From Pseudomonadota bacterium (lineage in GTDB: Bacteria; Pseudomonadota; Gammaproteobacteria; Burkholderiales; Ferrovaceae): 8,422 nucleotides of DNA. The position numbers were made by a program, and so were the translations under genes. The notes below the pieces were generated by a model that was not told the DNA's origin, made no database searches, and saw nothing but the letters and a program-made list of their open reading frames with translations. The stretch covers positions 1-8,422 of the forward strand of contig JAJZEL010000077.1 in the NCBI GenBank assembly GCA_021828575.1. Reading direction: 5' to 3'. Position 1 is the stretch's first letter. Each line of letters begins with the position of its first letter. Shown piece by piece: positions 1-4,948 of the stretch.

Positions 1-200
1 ACGTCCTGGCACCCGGCCCGCGTGACCGCTTCTGCAATGGCTTCATGGTCTGTGGCCACCACCACCTGACCGGCACCGCTTTCAGTGGCACGACGCGCAC
101 AGTGGACCACCATGGGATCTCCCGCGATGTCAGCCAGCGCCTTTCCCGGTAAACGCGTCGAGCCCATCCGGGCAGGGACCAGAACCGTGAATTCAGACAC
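1..200 (-). CDS. kdsB: 3-deoxy-manno-octulosonate cytidylyltransferase (CMP-Kdo synthetase), N-terminal part
   Basis: KdsB activates Kdo with CTP to CMP-Kdo in the cytoplasm, the donor for the LPS inner core. Only the first 66 residues are in the window; the gene runs off the left edge. The nucleotidyltransferase signature is clear: PARMGSTRLPGKAL at residues 9-22 (phosphate/CTP-binding loop) and VVVATDHEAI at about 46-55, both in the positions usual for KdsB. The start is a GTG at 200, chosen because it puts the signature at the normal distance from the N-terminus and lies 2 bp after the stop of the Trm112-like gene. No strong Shine-Dalgarno is visible, so translation is probably coupled to the upstream gene. 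It is the last visible gene of the exbB-exbD-lpxK-Trm112-kdsB run. Family assignment is firm; the rest of the protein cannot be judged. Confidence 0.95.
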   Translation of the reverse strand, partial: MSEFTVLVPARMGSTRLPGKALADIAGDPMVVHCARRATESGAGQVVVATDHEAIAEAVTRAGCQD

Positions 201-202
201 TG

Positions 203-382
203 TCAGGGTTCCCGGACATCATCCAGCAACCGGGCTTCCTCCTCCAGCATGACAGGAATGCCGTCACGCACCGGATAGGCCAGGCGACAAGCCGGGCAAA
301 CCAGCTCCACCTGAGCAGGTTTGAATGACAATGGCCCCTTGCATACGGGGCACACAAGAATTTCAAGCAGACGTGCGTCCAT
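203..382 (-). CDS. Trm112/YcaR-family small zinc-ribbon-like protein
   Basis: A 59-residue protein resembling E. coli YcaR, of the Trm112-like family (also called UPF0434). Four cysteines form two CxxC pairs (C11/C14 and C29/C32), as in a small zinc ribbon, followed by the family's LAYPVRDGIPVML block (about 35-47). The start MDARLLEIL at 382 matches the family N-terminus and has a good GGAGGG ribosome site just upstream; an in-frame ATG at 418 would add 12 atypical residues. The start lies inside the last codons of lpxK (20-bp overlap), and the stop is 2 bp before kdsB. Eukaryotic Trm112 is an activating partner of methyltransferases. The role of the bacterial short form is not established, and its fixed place between lpxK and kdsB is the only hint of a link to the cell envelope. 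Confidence 0.9.
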   Translation of the reverse strand: MDARLLEILVCPVCKGPLSFKPAQVELVCPACRLAYPVRDGIPVMLEEEARLLDDVREP

Positions 383-1388
383 GAACCCTCCGGGTGAGCA
401 CTTCCTGCACCTTCTCAAAGAAACCTGCTTCCGGAACTGCCTTCACCGAGAGCATAAAGCTGGATTGAGGGGCAAAGTTCCGGCATTTTATCCCATCTTT
501 CTCGGTCATCAGAATGGGCAGTTCAGGTTCGAAGCACAGATCTTCCTGTTTGAACGGATGATGATCAGGAAAAGGATGCGGACGAACATCAATCCCCAGG
601 GTACCCAGGTACCGGAAAAACCGCTGCGGGTTCCCTATGCCGGCCACGGCATGACATGACTGTCCAGTGAAATGGTCCAGGGGATAATGCCTGTCAGAAG
701 GCTCCATTCCTGACCAGCACTGCCCCTCAAGGGTCATGCTATAGCAGGGAATTTCCCGTGGCAGGAGGCTTTCCCGCTCCGTGACGCGGCCCTGAACCAC
801 GACTGCGTCCACCGTGGAGAGGCGCGACAGGGGTTCACGCAAGGGACCTGCAGGCAGCAGGTGCCCATTACCCCAGAACCGCTCACCGTCCACCACAACT
901 ATTTCCATGTCACGTGCCAGTGCCAGATGTTGCAGTCCGTCGTCACACACCAGCACGTTTACCCCGGGATGCGCCTGCAACAAGGCTCGTCCGGCATCGA
1001 AGCGGTTTCTCCCCACCCACACGGGACAGTCCGACAAGCTGGCCATGAGCGCAGGTTCATCACCCACGTCGGCAGGGGGGCTACCAGCAGTGACTGCCCT
1101 CACTTCCCGTGCCTGCGCACCGTATCCACGACTCAGGATGCCAGGAGTCCATCCCCGCCGCCGCAGTTCTTCCACCAGGGCCAAGGTCAAAGGGGTTTTT
1201 CCCGTACCGCCCACGGTCAGGTTTCCCACCACCACAACGGGAATGGGCAGGCGCTTGGCTTGCAGTATGCCGGCCTGGTAAAGACAATGGCGGATGACTA
1301 CCAGCACACGAAAAAGAAAACCTGGAGGGCGCAGCCACCAGGCGGGGGTGGCCGATTCATACCATTGGTGCAACAGCCAGGATTCCAT
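363..1388 (-). CDS. lpxK: Tetraacyldisaccharide 4'-kinase (lipid A kinase)
   Basis: LpxK phosphorylates the 4'-OH of tetraacyldisaccharide-1-phosphate with ATP at the inner membrane, giving lipid IVA, the acceptor for Kdo. The protein has 341 residues, usual for the family. Visible landmarks are a membrane-associated N-terminal segment (about 18-42), the Walker A loop GNLTVGGTGKTP (55-66), SRGYG (86-90), GDEP (109-112), DDGLQH (149-154), GNGHLLPAGPLREP (173-186), and C-terminal AVAGIGNPQRFF, FPDHHPF and MTEKDGIKC motifs. All are intact. The ATG at 1388 lies 3 bp after the exbD stop with no clear Shine-Dalgarno, which points to translational coupling. The 3' end overlaps the Trm112-like gene by 20 bp. 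Downstream kdsB supplies the activated sugar for the next step, so the operon order follows the pathway. Confidence 0.97.
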   Translation of the reverse strand: MESWLLHQWYESATPAWWLRPPGFLFRVLVVIRHCLYQAGILQAKRLPIPVVVVGNLTVGGTGKTPLTLALVEELRRRGWTPGILSRGYGAQAREVRAVTAGSPPADVGDEPALMASLSDCPVWVGRNRFDAGRALLQAHPGVNVLVCDDGLQHLALARDMEIVVVDGERFWGNGHLLPAGPLREPLSRLSTVDAVVVQGRVTERESLLPREIPCYSMTLEGQCWSGMEPSDRHYPLDHFTGQSCHAVAGIGNPQRFFRYLGTLGIDVRPHPFPDHHPFKQEDLCFEPELPILMTEKDGIKCRNFAPQSSFMLSVKAVPEAGFFEKVQEVLTRRVHGRTSA

Positions 1389-1391
1389 GGG

Positions 1392-1808
1392 TCAGTGCGT
1401 TACGTCCCGCGTCTGCACGGTGATCTGGCGAATGCCCAGGGATTGGGCCACATCCATTACAGTCACCACGCGACCTTCTGCAGCCAGGGCGTCCGCCCGA
1501 ATGACAAGACGCTTGCCCTTGCTCCGGAAAGCCTCCGCCATGGCCTGCGTCAGTGACCCACGGTCATCCCGCACCCCCTGATCACCCACCTGGATGTTTC
1601 CCTGACGATCGATGACCACATAAACCGCAGGGAGATCCTGACCCAACACGGGAGCAGTCATCGCTTCAGGCAACTGAACCTTCAGGCCACGCTCTCTGGT
1701 GTAAGTGGTACTGACCATCAGAAAAATAAGCAGCACCAACAGAACATCGATCATGGGAATCAGGTTGATTTCCGGGTCTTCCCGGCTGGACCCCCGACGA
1801 AAATTCAT
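1392..1808 (-). CDS. exbD: ExbD/TolR-family proton-channel subunit
   Basis: A 138-residue inner-membrane protein of the ExbD/TolR family. ExbD works with a pentameric ExbB to turn the proton gradient into mechanical work, usually on TonB or TolA. A short basic cytoplasmic N-terminus leads into a single transmembrane helix (about 14-34) with the family signature NLIPMIDVLLVLLIFLMV. D21 sits where the essential proton-carrying aspartate of ExbD/TolR lies. The rest is the periplasmic domain, ending in a segment typical of the family (VVTVMDVAQSLGIRQITVQTR). The ATG overlaps the exbB stop as ATGA. No tonB, tolA or receptor gene is present, so the energised partner is unknown from this window. ExbD and TolR cannot be separated by sequence alone; the name follows the exbB-exbD-lpxK context. 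Confidence 0.9.
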   Translation of the reverse strand: MNFRRGSSREDPEINLIPMIDVLLVLLIFLMVSTTYTRERGLKVQLPEAMTAPVLGQDLPAVYVVIDRQGNIQVGDQGVRDDRGSLTQAMAEAFRSKGKRLVIRADALAAEGRVVTVMDVAQSLGIRQITVQTRDVTH

Positions 1809-2413
1809 GGCTGGCGTGTTCCATGCAGCACCTCCACCAGCTTGATGGCCTGCTGTTCCATGTCCACCACAAAACGTTCCACCCTGGAACGAAACATCCG
1901 GTAGAAGACCATGCTGGGAACAGCCACAGCCAGACCGTAGGCCGTGTTGTAGAGCGCCACAGAAATCCCTCCTGCCAAGGCCATGGGATCGCTGCCTGCC
2001 GCCTGCTGACTTCCAAACAACTGAATCATGCCCACCACCGTGCCGAAAAGCCCCAACAGGGGGGCAATGGCAGCCACCGTACCCAGAGTGGACAAAAAAC
2101 GGTCCAGATCAACCACCACAGCCCTTCCGGTCTCTTCGATGGCTTCCTTCATGGTGTCACGGGGAAATTTTTCATTACGCAATCCGGCTGCCAGAATCCG
2201 GCCCAGCGGAGAACCCTGTTCCAGTTCATCCACCAACCCCTGTGTGACCCCCCCTGATCCCACCCTGGACAATACATCTGCCAGCAGTCCCGGGGGCAGT
2301 ACCCGGGATCGGCGCAAGGCCAGCAACCTTTCCAGAATCACGGCCACGCCCACCACCGAAGCAGCCAGCAACAACAGGCTTGGCCATCCAGCCACGGTGA
2401 TCCAGTTTGGCAC
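1805..2413 (-). CDS. exbB: ExbB/TolQ/MotA-family proton-channel subunit
   Basis: Inner-membrane pentameric motor subunit that pairs with the ExbD protein encoded next. With the start chosen here it has 202 residues and three predicted helices: TM1 about 8-29 (GWPSLLLLAASVV region, then ERLLALRRSR), TM2 about 106-132 containing APLLGLFGTVVGMI, and TM3 about 149-171 (GISVALYNTAYGLAVAVPS). T157 in TM3 is at the position of the conserved channel threonine. The start is uncertain. The frame is open to a GTG at 2497 (230 aa), with an ATG at 2464 and adjacent GTGs at 2416 and 2413. I prefer 2413 because GAGGA lies 7 bases upstream and the resulting MPNWITVAGWP resembles the N-termini of related ExbB proteins, which begin a few residues before GWP. 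The 2497 start overlaps a DnaA box. Function is firm, start moderate. Confidence 0.9.
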   Translation of the reverse strand: MPNWITVAGWPSLLLLAASVVGVAVILERLLALRRSRVLPPGLLADVLSRVGSGGVTQGLVDELEQGSPLGRILAAGLRNEKFPRDTMKEAIEETGRAVVVDLDRFLSTLGTVAAIAPLLGLFGTVVGMIQLFGSQQAAGSDPMALAGGISVALYNTAYGLAVAVPSMVFYRMFRSRVERFVVDMEQQAIKLVEVLHGTRQP

Positions 2414-2489
2414 CACGCATTCCTCGTTCAACAGATAGCGTGGTAGTGTAATGGATGAGGTCATGGATGGGTAAACAAACGTGACATAG

Positions 2490-2512
2490 TTGTCCACAAT
2501 CTCTGTGGATAA
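2490..2512. promoter_or_regulatory. Inverted pair of DnaA boxes
   Basis: TTGTCCACA on the plus strand (2490-2498) and TTATCCACA on the minus strand (TGTGGATAA at 2504-2512) both fit the DnaA box consensus TTWTNCACA; the second is the classic high-affinity box. They face each other across 5 bases, forming a dyad with 9-base arms and one G:T mismatch. As transcribed from exbB the dyad could also fold as an RNA hairpin, but no T tract follows, so it is not a rho-independent terminator. It lies between the exbB start and the exbB-xseA spacer, where it could be an operator for either gene or a DnaA titration site. The sequence match is certain; function is inferred. Confidence 0.6.
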
Positions 2513-2560
2513 CCATGTGAACAGAAGGCGTATCCTTTCACCAACTGGTTTACCAGCTTG

Positions 2561-2640
2561 AAATTTTCTTGGATCGGATGTTTTTTAAACAGTAAAAAAT
2601 GCTTTTCTTTATTCATATTTCTGTAAAAAAACTCCTTATT
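2561..2640. other. A+T-rich tract in the exbB-xseA spacer
   Basis: By hand count about 62 of 80 bases are A or T, with runs of T6 (2581-2586), A6 (2594-2599) and A7 (2625-2631), in an otherwise GC-rich window. It starts about 50 bp from the paired DnaA boxes. It probably contains the xseA promoter and may act as a curved or UP-element-like segment. The combination of boxes plus an A+T tract also recalls DNA-unwinding elements, but no repeated 13-mers are evident. Confidence 0.5.
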
Positions 2641-2659
2641 TCAAGGTGCTAAATCCAGA

Positions 2660-4009
2660 ATGCATGACGACTTCATATCTGACGCCACTTTTGAAGAAGA
2701 ACCATTTCGCAACCCACGAAATGACGAATATCCCGTCACTGTTTCCTGCTTTGCAACACGTGTTCAAGGGGTTCTGGACAGTCATCTGCCCACGGTTTGG
2801 ATACAGGGTGAAATATCCAATTTCACTGTAGCGACCTCAGGCCACTGGTACTTCCTCCTGAAAGATGATCGCGCACAATTACGGTGCGTCATGTTCAGGT
2901 CACACAACCGTCGTCTCGACTGGACTCCCCGTAACGGACAATCCGTGGAACTCAAGGGTCCTGCTGCTTTTTATGCTCCCGGTGGGCAATTCCAGATCAC
3001 GGTGGAATCCCTGCGTCCGGGGGGATTGGGACGCTTGCATGAGGCATTCCTTCGCCTCAGGGAACAACTGTCCAGGGAAGGGTTGTTTGATCAGGAGCGC
3101 AAGCGTCCCCTGCCATCTCACCCGCGTTCCATAGGACTGGTGACTTCCCCGGCTGCAGCTGCGCTCCGGGATGTGCTGACCACCCTGAAACGACGTGCTC
3201 CCGGAATTCCCGTCATTCTTTATCCGGTTCCTGTCCAGGGCGACGAGGCCGCCATAAAAATTGCCCGGATGCTGGCAACCGCCAACCAACGCGCTGAATG
3301 TGATGTGCTGATTCTTTGCAGGGGAGGCGGCAGCCTGGAGGACCTGTGGGCTTTCAATGAAGAACCCGTGGCCCGTGCCATGGCTGCCAGCCGGATTCCT
3401 GTGATCACCGGCATCGGTCATGAAACAGACTTCACCATTGCCGACTTCGTGGCTGATGTGAGGGCGCCCACGCCCACGGCTGCCGCCGAACTGATCACAC
3501 CGGACAGGCCGGCGTTACTGGCCCATCTTGGTCAACTCTCACGGCGTTTCCACATGGTCTGGCAACGCCTTGAAGAACGGGAATCCATGAGGCATGACCA
3601 CACGTTGCAACGGATGCAACGCGTCATGCAACGGCTGCTGGAAAAACACTCCCTGCATCTTGAAAAACTCGGGATGCGCCTCGTTCATCCGGGCGACCGC
3701 ATCAACCAGCGGAAGGAACGTCTGCAAAACCAGCAAGCCCGACTGCAAAGGGCCATGCGGACCTTGCTGAACACGCGCCAGCAGCAACTTTCGGGGATCG
3801 TGGCAGGGCTCGGTCATCTCAACCCGGAAGCGGTACTGTCCCGCGGGTTCAGTCTGGTACGTGATGCGCAAGGCCGCCTGGTCCGTTCGGGCGAACAATT
3901 GTCTCCGGGAGCATCCATTGCGATCCACTTCGCCAGCGGTGGCGCAGAGGCCACGGTGGATCGCATCGTTCCAGCGGATGTATCAGGCCGCCAGGAAGTC
4001 GCCCAATAA
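2660..4009 (+). CDS. xseA: Exodeoxyribonuclease VII large subunit
   Basis: XseA is the catalytic subunit of exonuclease VII, which degrades single-stranded DNA from both ends together with several copies of XseB; xseB is not in this window. The 449-residue length is normal (E. coli 456). An OB-fold DNA-binding domain covers about 26-120 (VWIQGEISN 47-55, SGHWYFLLKD 60-69, RCVMFR 75-80). The nuclease domain follows, with GLVTSPAAAALRDVL (159-173), LCRGGGSLEDLWAFNEE (219-235), and GIGHETDFTIADFVADVRAPTPTAAAE (251-277). A long coiled-coil arm spans about 285-390, and the C-terminal LSRGFSLVRD and LSPGASIAIHF blocks are present. ATG 2660 is the only reasonable start, although AAGG lies 13 bases upstream, which is far. 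About 24 residues before the OB fold are acidic and poorly conserved. It is the only plus-strand gene here and ends 27 bp inside miaA. Confidence 0.96.
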   Translation: MHDDFISDATFEEEPFRNPRNDEYPVTVSCFATRVQGVLDSHLPTVWIQGEISNFTVATSGHWYFLLKDDRAQLRCVMFRSHNRRLDWTPRNGQSVELKGPAAFYAPGGQFQITVESLRPGGLGRLHEAFLRLREQLSREGLFDQERKRPLPSHPRSIGLVTSPAAAALRDVLTTLKRRAPGIPVILYPVPVQGDEAAIKIARMLATANQRAECDVLILCRGGGSLEDLWAFNEEPVARAMAASRIPVITGIGHETDFTIADFVADVRAPTPTAAAELITPDRPALLAHLGQLSRRFHMVWQRLEERESMRHDHTLQRMQRVMQRLLEKHSLHLEKLGMRLVHPGDRINQRKERLQNQQARLQRAMRTLLNTRQQQLSGIVAGLGHLNPEAVLSRGFSLVRDAQGRLVRSGEQLSPGASIAIHFASGGAEATVDRIVPADVSGRQEVAQ

Positions 4010-4948
4010 CGCCTCAGCACGCCGGTCCAGGCTGTCATCCCAGCAATCCAGCGACTGAAGGTTTGCCCAGCTCCTCATCCAGGTCATCTGCCGCTTGGCC
4101 AACTGGCGTGTAGCCACAATTCCCCTGTACCTCATTTCCTCCCGGTCGAGTTCCCCCTCCAGGAACTGCCACATCTGGCGATAACCCACCGATCGCATGG
4201 AAGGCATCGCAGAATTCAGGGTGTATCGGGAACGTAATGCCCGCAGTTCGTCCGCCAGGCCTGCCTGAAGCATGGAATCAAATCGCTGCGCGATCAGGTC
4301 ATGCAAACGGGCGCGGTCCGAGGGCATCAATCCCACATTCAGAACGGGAATGTTCAATGGAGACCTCTGCCCAACCAGCTCGGACAGGGGTTTACCGGTG
4401 ATCTCCCAAACTTCCAGGGCGCGCTGGATGCGCTGGGTGTCGCCCGGTTTCAGGCGTTGCGCGGTCACCGGATCCACACTACCCAGTCGGTGATACAAGG
4501 CGGACCAACCTGCCCGGGCGGCTTCCTCGTCCAGTCGGGCACGCACGACCGGATCGGCCGACGGCAACGGGTCCAGCCCTTCCTGCAGTGCCCTGAAGTA
4601 CAGCATGGTGCCGCCCGCAAGCAGTGGCACCTTTCCACGGGATGCGATCTCGCTCATCGCCACCAGGGCATCGCTTGCAAACCTTGCCGCCGAATAAGCC
4701 TCTTCCGGACTGACCATGTCCACGAGATGATGGGGGAAAGCGGACAACACTTCAGGAGATGGTTTGGCCGTACCGATATTCATGTCGCGGTACACACTGG
4801 CGGAATCCACGCTCACGATTTCCAGGGGGAACCGTTCTGCCAGGCGCAAGGCCAGCCCGGATTTACCGCTGGCCGTCGGCCCCATCAGAAAAATGACTTT
4901 CACCTGCGTTCCGTCATTGACCACGCATGAACCAGCGATCCAGCTCAT
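3983..4948 (-). CDS. miaA: tRNA dimethylallyltransferase
   Basis: MiaA transfers the dimethylallyl group of DMAPP to N6 of A37 in tRNAs reading UNN codons (i6A, precursor of ms2i6A). Landmarks from the ATG at 4948 are the P-loop GPTASGKS (23-30), VDSASVYRDMNIGTAKP (47-63, catalytic D48), HHLVD (73-77), LLAGGTMLYFRAL (substrate channel), and C-terminal SVGYRQMWQFL and IVATRQLAKRQMTWMRSW motifs. The 321-residue length is normal. Two starts compete. ATG 4948 overlaps mutL by 35 bp and has AGGTG 7 bases upstream; GTG 4903 lies 10 bp after the mutL stop and gives MKVIFLMGPTASGKS, close to many homologues. I list the longer form. It is the distal visible gene of tsaE-amiC-mutL-miaA; no hfq follows as in E. 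coli, because xseA converges on it with a 27-bp overlap. Confidence 0.95.
   Translation of the reverse strand: MSWIAGSCVVNDGTQVKVIFLMGPTASGKSGLALRLAERFPLEIVSVDSASVYRDMNIGTAKPSPEVLSAFPHHLVDMVSPEEAYSAARFASDALVAMSEIASRGKVPLLAGGTMLYFRALQEGLDPLPSADPVVRARLDEEAARAGWSALYHRLGSVDPVTAQRLKPGDTQRIQRALEVWEITGKPLSELVGQRSPLNIPVLNVGLMPSDRARLHDLIAQRFDSMLQAGLADELRALRSRYTLNSAMPSMRSVGYRQMWQFLEGELDREEMRYRGIVATRQLAKRQMTWMRSWANLQSLDCWDDSLDRRAEALLGDFLAA

Larger units (their letters stand above)
2414..2659. other. Divergent exbB-xseA intergenic region
   Basis: This is the only long non-coding stretch (246 bp if exbB starts at 2413). Going right it holds the upstream part of the exbB frame (2414-2497, possibly coding if an earlier start is used), paired DnaA boxes (2490-2512), an imperfect small dyad CTGG-TTTA-CCAG (2545-2556), and an A+T-rich tract (2561-2640). 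It must contain the promoters for both divergent transcription units, but I found no convincing sigma-70 pair. Weak candidates are TTGGAT (2569-2574) with TAAAAA (2593-2598) for xseA, and TTGAAA (minus strand, 2644-2639) with AAATAT (2620-2615) for exbB; the hexamers match consensus at only 3 to 4 of 6 positions. No RNA gene or terminator is recognised. Confidence 0.7.

Noticed and set aside
861..1556. 231-residue open frame on the plus strand opposite lpxK and exbD
   Set aside because: Antisense to conserved genes, His/Gln/Gly-rich composition typical of shadow frames, no domain seen.
2490..2512. Dyad as a rho-independent terminator
   Set aside because: A 9-base-arm hairpin is possible but no T run follows on either strand, and it lies upstream of two divergent starts where no transcript should end.
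2545..2556. Small dyad CTGG-TTTA-CCAG as an operator or terminator
   Set aside because: Four-base perfect arms are too short to distinguish from chance; no matching repeat elsewhere in the spacer.
2414..2659. Chromosomal replication origin
   Set aside because: Only two DnaA boxes, no repeated 13-mers, and no dnaA, dnaN, rpmH or parAB genes nearby. Kept only as a DnaA-box finding.
2646..2831. 61-residue plus-strand frame starting at a GTG just before xseA
   Set aside because: It overlaps xseA in another frame. The AAGG is adjacent to this GTG, not properly spaced upstream of it, and the xseA frame carries the conserved OB-fold residues.
4301..4930. 209-residue plus-strand frame opposite miaA
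   Set aside because: Antisense to intact miaA and no family features; length explained by the codon bias of the real gene.
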